A stretch of DNA of 5,029 bases from assembly GCA_009995705.1 (NCBI GenBank), contig JAADBR010000200.1:1-5029 (forward strand), in the 5' to 3' direction. The notes below the pieces were generated by a model, which saw nothing but the letters and a program-made list of their open reading frames with translations, did not search any database and had not been told where the DNA came from. The position numbers and the translations under genes were made by a program. Positions within the stretch are counted from its first letter, which is position 1. Each line of letters begins with the position of its first letter. The DNA is from Microcystis aeruginosa W13-11 (GTDB taxonomy: Bacteria > Cyanobacteriota > Cyanobacteriia > Cyanobacteriales > Microcystaceae). Shown piece after piece: positions 1 through 4,812 of the stretch.

Positions 1-2
1 AT

Positions 3-86
3 CGTTTCTCTAAGATAACTCGACCGACCCAACTGCAACAAAAAGCGTTAGATTTATTGGGAGTTTCCCTGATTTGTACCCAGTAA
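3..86 (+). CDS. C-terminal tail of an unidentified ORF entering from the left
   Basis: One open frame enters from the left edge and ends at TAA (84-86). It encodes 27 residues, ending in LQQKALDLLGVSLICTQ. The other two forward frames hit stops within the first 18 bases, so this is the only forward frame that could be a gene tail here. The residues look protein-like (a Gln-rich amphipathic stretch followed by LLGVSLIC), and similar 'TxLQxxxLxLLGV' ends occur in some DDE transposases, IS1634-type among them. That resemblance is from memory and is not enough for a call. The start and main body lie outside the window, so function cannot be assigned. Confidence 0.35.
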   Translation, partial: RFSKITRPTQLQQKALDLLGVSLICTQ

Positions 87-369
87 CGAGGCGGCGGAAA
101 TTCTTTTAATCCCTCCTACAGCACAGGTTATGGCTTTTTGTCAACGGGGAAGTCCAGATATAAGACCGATCAATCCTTGTGTCTTTGTGGTTCATTCCAT
201 TCGCTCGCCAGTAGTCATGTATCTGAGAATAGATTTTACCCACCAAACCCAAGAGAGCCGCAAATCCCCGGCAAAGGCATTAGGGGGTTTTGCCATAGCC
301 GCCACAAAATTAAGGCATTTAACCACTGTGCCAGTATTTCTGAGTCAACTTCCGGGAGATAAAACCCCA
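87..369. other. Gene-free stretch of about 280 bp left of the tRNA
   Basis: No open frame here has a plausible ribosome site, recognisable motif or family-like composition. The longer forward frames (starting at 130 and 138) overlap each other and give low-complexity, Ser/Pro/Arg-rich translations without domains. The string at 178-200 (TTGTGTCTTTGTGGTTCATT) resembles short phrases that recur between genes in many cyanobacteria, so part of the stretch may be an old dispersed repeat. This is an impression and was not tested. No clear hairpin terminator for the minus-strand tRNA was found here. Confidence 0.4.
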
Positions 370-441
370 AGCCGATGATGGGATTTGAACCCACGACCAA
401 TTGATTACGAATCAACTACTCTACCACTGAGCTACATCGGC
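370..441 (-). tRNA. tRNA-Thr (anticodon CGU)
   Basis: The minus strand folds as a complete cloverleaf. The 7-bp acceptor stem is perfect (GCCGATG with CATCGGC). The D arm is GCTC-AGTGGTA-GAGT. The anticodon stem GTTGA/TCAAT holds the 7-base loop TTCGTAA. The T arm is GTGGG-TTCAAAT-CCCAT, which includes the standard TTCAAAT. The anticodon CGT (plus-strand 407-409) reads the threonine codon ACG. Base 370 supplies a U discriminator. The 3' CCA is not encoded: TTGGGG follows, so CCA must be added by the CCA-adding enzyme. It is transcribed away from the DUF3493 gene, with a 59-bp divergent spacer. Confidence 0.96.
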
Positions 442-457
442 ATATTGCCAGTCTCTG

Positions 458-466
458 ATTGTATCA
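458..466 (-). promoter_or_regulatory. Extended -10 promoter of the tRNA-Thr gene
   Basis: Read on the minus strand, this is TGATACAAT, which fits the extended -10 pattern TGn-TANAAT with one mismatch to TATAAT. It lies 16 bases before the mature tRNA 5' end, so initiation about seven bases downstream would give a leader of about 10 nt to be removed by RNase P. No good -35 hexamer stands at the usual spacing, which is consistent with reliance on the extended -10. Assigned from sequence pattern only. Confidence 0.55.
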
Positions 467-500
467 CGGACAATAGATACAAAGCTAGAAAGATTTTTTT

Positions 501-755
501 ATGAGCAAATCCCCTCGACTTGATCCCCAAAAATACGCCCGCTTGAAAGAGGAAGCGGCTAATCCCTACCGAGGGCTGCGGCAGTTTATCTATCTCGGTC
601 TAGGGGCCTCTGGTTTTATTGGTGCGGTGGTGTTTCTAGCCCAATTAGCGGCAGGCAGGGATGTAGCCACCGCCTTGCCCAATTTTGCCCTACAAATCGG
701 TGTGGTGGCCCTGATGATTTGGTTATTTCGTCGGGAGAAAAAAGCTGGCGGTTGA
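501..755 (+). CDS. DUF3493 (LPA1/Rep27-like) small membrane protein
   Basis: This gene encodes an 84-residue protein. A polar N-terminus (residues 1-26) carries the conserved-looking segment EAANPYRGLRQF (19-30). Two hydrophobic segments follow, about 29-51 and 61-77, separated by a short polar turn (AAGRD), and the protein ends in a basic RREKKAGG tail. This two-helix hairpin with an NPYRGLRQF entry is the hallmark I associate with Pfam DUF3493. The same region occurs at the C-terminus of plant LPA1 and algal REP27, which act in photosystem II assembly and repair. A role at the thylakoid membrane is therefore plausible but inferred. The ATG at 501 is the first Met in frame and gives the family's usual small size. 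The ribosome site is weak (AGAAAG, 487-492). The gene is monocistronic, between a divergent tRNA and an rbp gene with its own promoter. Confidence 0.85.
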   Translation: MSKSPRLDPQKYARLKEEAANPYRGLRQFIYLGLGASGFIGAVVFLAQLAAGRDVATALPNFALQIGVVALMIWLFRREKKAGG

Positions 756-829
756 GGGAGTAGCCACCGATAGCCAAAACAGTCTCTTCCCCTGAAGCAT
801 AAAAGTTAACATTAACTCCAGTCTTTTCG

Positions 830-838
830 TGTTATGAT
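830..838 (+). promoter_or_regulatory. Extended -10 promoter of rbp copy 1
   Basis: TGTTATGAT fits TGn followed by TATGAT, one mismatch from TATAAT. It is identical in copy 2 (1460-1468), while the sequence further upstream differs completely. This suggests the extended -10 is the essential core. No good -35 stands at 16-18 bp. GTTAACATTAAC at 805-816 is a short direct repeat present only before copy 1 and could be a copy-specific activator site, but I cannot name the factor. The expected start is near 845. Confidence 0.55.
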
Positions 839-844
839 CGAGAC

Positions 845-976
845 GAGAGTCAAGATTGGTGTTCAAGTTCGTTTTCAGTATTAACTCGGTAAGTCTTTTA
901 CTTTAGTATTGTTCGGCTTCTCCCTGAATTTTGTGTCTCCACACCGTTTCGAGTATTGTTCGAGGATTCAAGTATT
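845..976 (+). promoter_or_regulatory. Long 5' leader of rbp copy 1 with repeated AGTATT motifs
   Basis: About 130 nt separate the predicted transcription start from the ATG. The hexamer AGTATT occurs four times (877-882, 905-910, 952-957, 971-976), and two of these belong to an 11-base direct repeat AGTATTGTTCG (905-915, 952-962). Positions 888-958 are identical to copy 2. Long leaders upstream of cyanobacterial rbp genes are known to take part in cold regulation (shown for Anabaena rbpA1), so this is a candidate temperature- or autoregulatory RNA element. That function is inferred. I found no strong stem-loop by eye. Confidence 0.5.
961..966 (+). promoter_or_regulatory. Ribosome binding site fixing the rbp copy 1 start
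   Basis: CGAGGA lies 10 bases before the ATG at 977 and complements the anti-Shine-Dalgarno end of 16S rRNA. An in-frame TTG at 956 lies upstream of this site and would have no ribosome site of its own. The start is therefore 977, giving the canonical MSIFVGNL beginning of the Rbp family. Confidence 0.7.
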
Positions 977-1279
977 ATGTCTATTTTTGTTGGTAATCTC
1001 TCTTACGAGATTTCCCAAGAAGATCTGGTCGATGTCTTTGCAGAGTACGGCAAGGTTAAAAGGGTTCATATTCCCGTGGACAAAGAGACACAGCGCAAAC
1101 GCGGTTTCGCCTTCGTGGAAATGGAAGATAAAGCCCAGGAAGCCGCCGCAATTGCCGCCCTGGATGGTGCTGACTGGATGGGGCGATCAATTAAAGTTAA
1201 CGAAGCCCGCGATCGTGAAGAGCGCACAGAGCGCACGTCCTTCAATGGTGGTGGTGGTGACAGAAAAAAACGCTATTAG
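977..1279 (+). CDS. rbp: RRM RNA-binding protein, copy 1 (Rbp family)
   Basis: This is a 100-residue protein made of one RNA recognition motif. RNP2 is IFVGNL (residues 3-8) and RNP1 is RGFAFVEM (42-49), with the RNA-stacking aromatics F4, F44 and F46 present. The beta-alpha-beta order is intact and closes with WMGRSIKVNEAR (67-78). The tail is short: a Glu/Arg-rich linker, GGGG (91-94) and a basic DRKKRY end, unlike the long glycine-rich tails of many Rbp proteins. Family members bind U-rich RNA. They are often cold-induced, and in Synechocystis some help place photosystem mRNAs near thylakoids. Which role applies here is unknown. The linker has a 9-bp tandem duplication giving ERTERT (residues 82-87). 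The gene has its own promoter and terminator. It is about 93% identical in DNA to copy 2. Confidence 0.93.
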   Translation: MSIFVGNLSYEISQEDLVDVFAEYGKVKRVHIPVDKETQRKRGFAFVEMEDKAQEAAAIAALDGADWMGRSIKVNEARDREERTERTSFNGGGGDRKKRY

Positions 1280-1304
1280 GTTTTTTTTGTAAATAATTGT
1301 GGGA

Positions 1305-1330
1305 GGGTGGACAGGGTTCACCCTTTTTTT
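1305..1330 (+). terminator. Rho-independent terminator of rbp copy 1
   Basis: GGGTGGA (1305-1311) pairs with TTCACCC (1317-1323) through a 5-base loop, with one G-U pair, and is followed by seven T (1324-1330). It lies 26 bases after the stop codon and is identical in copy 2. It should separate the two rbp transcripts. Confidence 0.85.
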
Positions 1331-1355
1331 GTCGGCAATTGCAATCGCAGTTTCG

Positions 1356-1433
1356 CTCAAAACCAATAGAAATCTAAATGTCTGAGTCTCTCCAAAAGGT
1401 AACAAGTAAACTATAAAGGATATCGTCATCAGA
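1356..1433 (+). repeat. 78-bp non-coding block, copy 1 (duplicate of glgP upstream region)
   Basis: These 78 bases are identical to 1977-2054, which lies directly upstream of glgP. The block includes TATAAA (1412-1417), a possible -10. At this location it sits between the copy 1 terminator and the copy 2 promoter, so any promoter it holds would point at rbp copy 2. No protein is encoded. The minus-strand frame through it overlaps the terminator and the rbp gene, and is not believable. Confidence 0.8.
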
Positions 1434-1459
1434 TTCTGATCAGCGATCGACTCTTTCTG

Positions 1460-1468
1460 TGTTATGAT
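1460..1468 (+). promoter_or_regulatory. Extended -10 promoter of rbp copy 2
   Basis: TGTTATGAT is the same extended -10 as in copy 1. The upstream context differs: here it is CGATCGACTCTTTC, derived from the end of copy 1, and the GTTAACATTAAC repeat is absent. If upstream factors matter, the two copies may be expressed differently. Confidence 0.55.
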
Positions 1469-1474
1469 CGAGGC

Positions 1475-1606
1475 GAGAGTCAAGATTAGTGTTCGAGTTC
1501 GTTTCCAGTATTAATCTGGTAAGTCTTTTACTTTAGTATTGTTCGGCTTCTCCCTGAATTTTGTGTCTCCACACCGTTTCGAGTATTGATCGAGGATTCA
1601 AGTATT
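1475..1606 (+). promoter_or_regulatory. Long 5' leader of rbp copy 2
   Basis: This has the same architecture as copy 1: four AGTATT hexamers (1507-1512, 1535-1540, 1582-1587, 1601-1606), and 71 bases (1518-1588) identical to copy 1. Differences cluster in the first 45 bases (seven substitutions against 843-887), plus one at 1589 (A for T), which changes the second AGTATTGTTCG repeat to AGTATTGATCG. Retention suggests the lower half of the leader is functional; the mechanism is unknown. Confidence 0.5.
1591..1596 (+). promoter_or_regulatory. Ribosome binding site fixing the rbp copy 2 start
   Basis: CGAGGA lies 10 bases before the ATG at 1607, exactly as in copy 1. It supports 1607 over the in-frame TTG at 1586. 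Confidence 0.7.
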
Positions 1607-1900
1607 ATGTCTATTTTTGTTGGTAATCTCTCTTACGAGATTTCCCAAGAAGATCTGACCGATGTCTTTGCAGACTACGGCAAGGTTCAAAGAGTCCATA
1701 TTCCCGTTGACAAAGAGACACAGCGCAAACGCGGTTTCGCCTTCGTGGAAATGGAAAATAAAGACCAGGAAACCAAAGCGATTGCCGCACTGGATGGTGC
1801 TGACTGGATGGGGCGATCAATTAAAGTTAACGAGGCCCGCGAGCGTGAAGAGCGTGCGCCCTTCAATGGTGGTGGTGGTGACAGAAAAAAACGCTATTAA
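1607..1900 (+). CDS. rbp: RRM RNA-binding protein, copy 2 (Rbp family)
   Basis: This 97-residue single-RRM protein has the same RNP2 (IFVGNL, 3-8) and RNP1 (RGFAFVEM, 42-49) as copy 1. About ten residues differ: V18T, E23D, K28Q, D51N, A53D, A56T, A57K and D79E, plus the linker, where copy 1 ERTERTSF becomes ERAPF here (three residues shorter). The changes avoid the RNP motifs and fall in the helix 1-strand 2 region, the segment after RNP1 and the C-terminal linker, and several alter charge. Of about 21 base differences, roughly 13 change amino acids. Both copies keep the GGGGDRKKRY end. The protein probably binds single-stranded RNA as its twin does, perhaps with altered partner or target preference (inference). 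It has its own promoter, leader and terminator. Confidence 0.93.
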   Translation: MSIFVGNLSYEISQEDLTDVFADYGKVQRVHIPVDKETQRKRGFAFVEMENKDQETKAIAALDGADWMGRSIKVNEAREREERAPFNGGGGDRKKRY

Positions 1901-1925
1901 GCTTTTTTTGTGAATAATTGTGGGA

Positions 1926-1951
1926 GGGTGGACAGGGTTCACCCTTTTTTT
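1926..1951 (+). terminator. Rho-independent terminator of rbp copy 2
   Basis: GGGTGGA (1926-1932) pairs with TTCACCC (1938-1944) around CAGGG, followed by seven T. It is identical to the copy 1 terminator and isolates rbp copy 2 from glgP. Confidence 0.85.
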
Positions 1952-1976
1952 GTCGGCAATTACGATCGCTGCTCCC

Positions 1977-2098
1977 CTCAAAACCAATAGAAATCTAAAT
2001 GTCTGAGTCTCTCCAAAAGGTAACAAGTAAACTATAAAGGATATCGTCATCAGAATCTGAGCGGCGATCGACTCCCGAATATATGGAAACAAAAACCC
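1977..2098 (+). promoter_or_regulatory. Likely glgP promoter and leader region
   Basis: As the only DNA between the rbp terminator and glgP, this segment should contain the glgP promoter. TATAAA (2033-2038) is a reasonable -10, but no TTGACA-like -35 stands 16-18 bp upstream. Bases 1977-2054 duplicate 1356-1433 exactly, so the promoter element, if real, exists twice. The last 24 bases before the start codon are unique. No clear Shine-Dalgarno sequence precedes the ATG at 2099. Confidence 0.4.
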
Positions 2099-4621
2099 AT
2101 GGAGACAACCTCTACCCTAGCTGATGGGCGTGAAGCACTTCAATGCCCCACTTTAGTTGAAGACGATCGCACGGGCATGAGTCCCGAAACCCTAAAACGG
2201 GCTTTTCTGGACAATTTATTTTATTTACAAGGGGTTAACCGCACTAATGCCAGTCCCTACAATTACTATGTCGCCCTTGCCTACACCGTTCGCGATCGTC
2301 TGCTGCGTCGTTTTCTCAAATCCACCGACACCTACAAACAAGAAAAAGTTAAACTCGTCTGCTATTTCTCGGCCGAATTTCTCATGGGGCGGTATTTAGG
2401 TAATAATCTCGCTAATTTGGGTATTTATGACCTAATCAAAGAGACGATCGAGGAATTAGGTCTTGATTTTGAGGAAATTATCGAACAGGAACCGGATCCC
2501 GGCCTAGGAAACGGCGGTTTAGGGCGTTTAGCGGCTTGTTTCCTTGATTCTCTTGCTTCCCTAGAAATTCCCGCCATCGGTTACGGTATCCGCTACGAAT
2601 TTGGCATTTTCCATCAAATGATCCAAAACGGTTGGCAGGTGGAAATCCCCGATAACTGGCTACGCTTCGGCAATCCTTGGGAATTACCCCGTCCCGATGA
2701 AAGTGTGGAAATAAAACTGGGTGGCCGGACGGAAATCTATCACGATGATAAGGGACAGGAACGGGTACAGTGGCTGCCGGAACGTCGGGTTTTAGCCATT
2801 CCCCACGATACCCCCGTACCGGGTTATAAAACCAACACGGTGAACGCTTTGCGTCTCTGGAAAGCAGAAGCGAGTGAATCGTTTAATTTTGAGGCTTTTA
2901 ACGCCGGGTTATACGATCAATCCGTGGCTGAAAAAATGGACGCGGAAACCATTTCTAAAGTCCTTTATCCCAACGATAACACCCCCGCCGGTCGCGAATT
3001 ACGTCTCGCCCAACAATACTTTTTTGTGGCCGCTTCCCTACAAGATTTAATTCGCATTCACCTGAAAAGCCACAAAAATCTGCAAAATTTCCACGAAACC
3101 GCCGCTATTCAACTGAACGACACTCACCCCGCTATTGCGATTGCTGAGTTAATGCGTTTGTTAGTGGATGAAAACGGCTTAGAATGGTCAAAAGCTTGGA
3201 CAATTACCCAAAAAACCTTCGCTTATACCAATCATACCCTATTGCCAGAAGCCCTAGAACGTTGGTCGACGGCTCTGCTCGGGAAATTGCTACCCCGACA
3301 TCTAGAAATTATCTACCTGATCAATCACTTTTTCCTCGACGATGTGCGGACTTGGTTTCCCAATAACGAGGAATTATTGGGCAAATTGTCGATAGTTGAA
3401 GAAACTGGTTGGGGTAATAAACAAATTCGCATGGCTAATTTAGCCTGTGTGGGTAGTCACTCGATTAACGGAGTTGCCGCTTTACACACGGAGTTACTGC
3501 AAAAAGACACCCTGAAAGAGTTTGCCATGCTCTGGCCAGAAAAATTCTACAATAAAACCAATGGTGTCACCCCGCGCCGGTGGATTTTATTGAGCAATCC
3601 CCAATTATCGGCACTATTTACCGAAAAAATCGGCGATAATTGGTTAAAAGACCTGAAGGAATTGCGAAAACTGGAACAATACCTTGATGATCCTGAATTT
3701 CGTCAGCGTTGGTATGAAATTAAACAGGCGAATAAGGCCGATTTAGCGGCTTATATGCTGAAAACCCGTAATATCGAGGTGGATGTTAATTCGATTTTCG
3801 ATGTGCAGGTAAAACGGATTCACGAATACAAACGCCAACATCTGGCAGTTCTGCACATTATCGCCCTTTATAATCGCATTAAACAGAACCCTCAGATCGA
3901 TATCGTGCCGCGCACTTTTATCTTTGGTGGGAAGGCAGCCCCCGGTTACTTTATGGCGAAGTTAATTATTAAGTTAACTAATGCTGTGGCTGAAATTGTG
4001 AATAAGGATCCTGATGTCAGAGGTCGTTTAAAATTGGTTTTCCTGCCTAACTTTAACGTTTCTTTGGGTCAACGCATCTATCCAGCAGCGGATCTTTCCG
4101 AACAGATTTCTACGGCAGGTAAGGAAGCTTCTGGAACTGGTAATATGAAGTTTGCCATGAATGGCTCCCTCACCATTGGGACTCTGGACGGCGCTAATAT
4201 CGAAATTCGCGAGGAAGCAGGGGCAGAGAATTTCTTCCTTTTTGGCTTGACAGCAGAAGAAGTTTATGCTAAGAAGGCCCACGGTTATGAACCGATGAGC
4301 TATTACAAAAATAATCGCGAATTGAAGGGGGTGATCGATCGAATTAAGAGTGGTTATTTTAGCCATGGTGACCCGGAATTATTCAGACCGATCGTTGATT
4401 CTCTCCTTTACGATGACCAGTATATGCTTTTAGCTGATTATCAATCCTACGCTGATTGTCAGGAACAGGTAAGTGAAGCTTATCGCGATCGGGACAAGTG
4501 GACGCGGATGTCGATTCTCAACTCGGTTCGTATGGCCAAATTTTCTAGCGATCGCACAATCTGGGAGTATTGTCAAGAGATTTGGAAAGTTAATCCGGTC
4601 AAGATTAGTTTAGAGGATTAA
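2099..4621 (+). CDS. glgP: Glycogen/alpha-glucan phosphorylase
   Basis: This 840-residue enzyme is full length for the GT35 family. It removes terminal alpha-1,4-linked glucose from glycogen with inorganic phosphate, giving glucose-1-phosphate, in the cytosol. Visible landmarks are GLGNGGLGRLAACFLDS (135-151), YGIRYEFGIF (162-171), NDTHPAIAIAELMRLL (340-355), NHTLLPEALERW (378-389, with the active-site His at 379), VKRIHEYKRQ (571-580, covering the phosphate/PLP-contact K572, R573 and K578), FGGKAAPGY (609-617) and EASGTGNMK (676-684). K684 is the expected pyridoxal-phosphate Schiff-base lysine. All key residues are present, so it should be active. The start at 2099 keeps the family-like VEDDRTGMSPETLKRAF segment; Met27 is a less likely alternative. 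The gene is monocistronic between terminators, and a full HIP1 site lies near its end. Allosteric behaviour cannot be judged from sequence. Confidence 0.97.
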   Translation: METTSTLADGREALQCPTLVEDDRTGMSPETLKRAFLDNLFYLQGVNRTNASPYNYYVALAYTVRDRLLRRFLKSTDTYKQEKVKLVCYFSAEFLMGRYLGNNLANLGIYDLIKETIEELGLDFEEIIEQEPDPGLGNGGLGRLAACFLDSLASLEIPAIGYGIRYEFGIFHQMIQNGWQVEIPDNWLRFGNPWELPRPDESVEIKLGGRTEIYHDDKGQERVQWLPERRVLAIPHDTPVPGYKTNTVNALRLWKAEASESFNFEAFNAGLYDQSVAEKMDAETISKVLYPNDNTPAGRELRLAQQYFFVAASLQDLIRIHLKSHKNLQNFHETAAIQLNDTHPAIAIAELMRLLVDENGLEWSKAWTITQKTFAYTNHTLLPEALERWSTALLGKLLPRHLEIIYLINHFFLDDVRTWFPNNEELLGKLSIVEETGWGNKQIRMANLACVGSHSINGVAALHTELLQKDTLKEFAMLWPEKFYNKTNGVTPRRWILLSNPQLSALFTEKIGDNWLKDLKELRKLEQYLDDPEFRQRWYEIKQANKADLAAYMLKTRNIEVDVNSIFDVQVKRIHEYKRQHLAVLHIIALYNRIKQNPQIDIVPRTFIFGGKAAPGYFMAKLIIKLTNAVAEIVNKDPDVRGRLKLVFLPNFNVSLGQRIYPAADLSEQISTAGKEASGTGNMKFAMNGSLTIGTLDGANIEIREEAGAENFFLFGLTAEEVYAKKAHGYEPMSYYKNNRELKGVIDRIKSGYFSHGDPELFRPIVDSLLYDDQYMLLADYQSYADCQEQVSEAYRDRDKWTRMSILNSVRMAKFSSDRTIWEYCQEIWKVNPVKISLED
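4548..4555. repeat. HIP1 octamer (GCGATCGC)
   Basis: This is the highly iterated palindrome of cyanobacterial genomes, here inside glgP. CGATCG cores also occur near 1210, 1445, 1963, 2065, 2164, 2294, 2446, 4335, 4389 and 4486. They support a cyanobacterial origin for the backbone. Confidence 0.9.
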
Positions 4622-4632
4622 AAAACTCGGTC

Positions 4633-4667
4633 AAGTTCGGGTTTAGTCTTTGACTAGCCCGAATTTT
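4633..4667 (+). terminator. Rho-independent terminator of glgP
   Basis: TTCGGG (4636-4641) pairs with CCCGAA (4658-4663). The stem continues inward as TTAGTC/GACTA(G) with one bulged T and a small T-rich loop. AAG before the stem can also pair with the TTTT that follows. It begins 12 bases after the stop codon and ends the glgP transcript. Immediately downstream is the perfect palindrome GGGGCCCC (4674-4681), flanked by TTTTGG and CCAAAA, which may form a second small hairpin. Confidence 0.8.
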
Positions 4668-4709
4668 GGAACCGGGGCCCCAAAAATGCTTTGTGAAAAG
4701 GATGAATTT

Positions 4710-4812
4710 TAAGTAGTTAGGTGTTAAAAACTATCAGTTTCCCCCCTTATCAAGGGGGGATTAAGGGGGGATCAGAGGCAAAATCTATCTTCAATTTAAT
4801 TATAACTACTTA
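4710..4812. repeat. 10-bp inverted repeat enclosing the C6/G6 hairpin
   Basis: TAAGTAGTTA (4710-4719) and TAACTACTTA (4803-4812) are perfect inverted copies 83 bases apart. They bracket the C6/G6 repeat. They could be the ends of a small non-autonomous element of about 103 bp. No flanking target duplication was recognised, so this is tentative. Confidence 0.4.
4741..4770. repeat. C6/G6 hairpin repeat
   Basis: CCCCCCTT (4741-4748) and AAGGGGGG (4752-4759) form an 8-bp stem with a 3-base loop, and AAGGGGGG recurs at 4763-4770 as an alternative partner. This CCCCCCTTAT...AAGGGGGG pattern is, from memory, a common dispersed intergenic repeat in cyanobacteria. It is not a typical terminator because no T-tract follows. 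Confidence 0.7.

Larger units (their letters stand above)
822..1453 (+). repeat. Tandem duplication, copy 1 (promoter, leader, rbp, terminator, glgP-upstream block)
   Basis: This is the first of two head-to-tail copies of a unit of about 630 bp. Positions here match copy 2 at +630 up to the C-terminal codons. They match at +621 after a 9-bp length difference near 1220-1237. The homology starts around 822-830, just upstream of the promoter, and ends at a shared GCGATCGACTC (1443-1453). Only a few bases (around CTC/TCT) are shared at the junction, so the crossover probably used very short homology. Each unit is a complete, separately promoted and terminated gene. Confidence 0.92.
1451..2074 (+). 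repeat. Tandem duplication, copy 2
   Basis: This is the second copy of the unit of about 630 bp, immediately abutting copy 1. It ends at GCGATCGACTC (2064-2074), 24 bases before the glgP start codon. It matches copy 1 from the -10 element through the leader, coding region, terminator and 78-bp block. It is 9 bp shorter in the gene's 3' part. Confidence 0.92.

Noticed and set aside
192..296. 34-codon minus-strand frame starting MAKPPNAFAGDLRL, with a Trp-rich middle
   Set aside because: It has no Shine-Dalgarno sequence and no known small-protein match that I recognise. It lies just downstream of the tRNA without a clear promoter. Kept only as a curiosity.
130..378. Two overlapping forward frames (130-378 and 138-362) left of the tRNA
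   Set aside because: They have no ribosome site and no domain-like composition, and the longer one runs into the tRNA gene.
956..976. Seven-codon N-terminal extension of rbp from a TTG (also 1586-1606 in copy 2)
   Set aside because: The CGAGGA ribosome site lies inside this extension, and the family starts at MSI(F/Y)VGNL, so the ATGs at 977 and 1607 are the starts.
909..1292. Long forward frame overlapping rbp copy 1 in another phase (and 1662-1913 in copy 2)
   Set aside because: This is a shadow frame of the RRM gene. It has no domain, and its translation is just the +1 reading of rbp codons.
3..1330. Possible CRISPR array or toxin-antitoxin pair
   Set aside because: The only repeats found are the tandem rbp units and short motifs. 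No regularly spaced repeats or toxin-antitoxin-like small gene pairs are present here or elsewhere in the window.
1187..1483. Minus-strand frame of 98 codons, with a similar 91-codon frame at 1817-2092
   Set aside because: They resemble each other only because the underlying DNA is duplicated. Both run through an rbp 3' end, its terminator and the intergenic block, have no believable ribosome site, and contain no recognisable domain.
4028..4366. Minus-strand frame of 112 codons inside glgP
   Set aside because: It is antisense to a highly conserved enzyme region containing the PLP lysine, and its translation has no features of a real protein.
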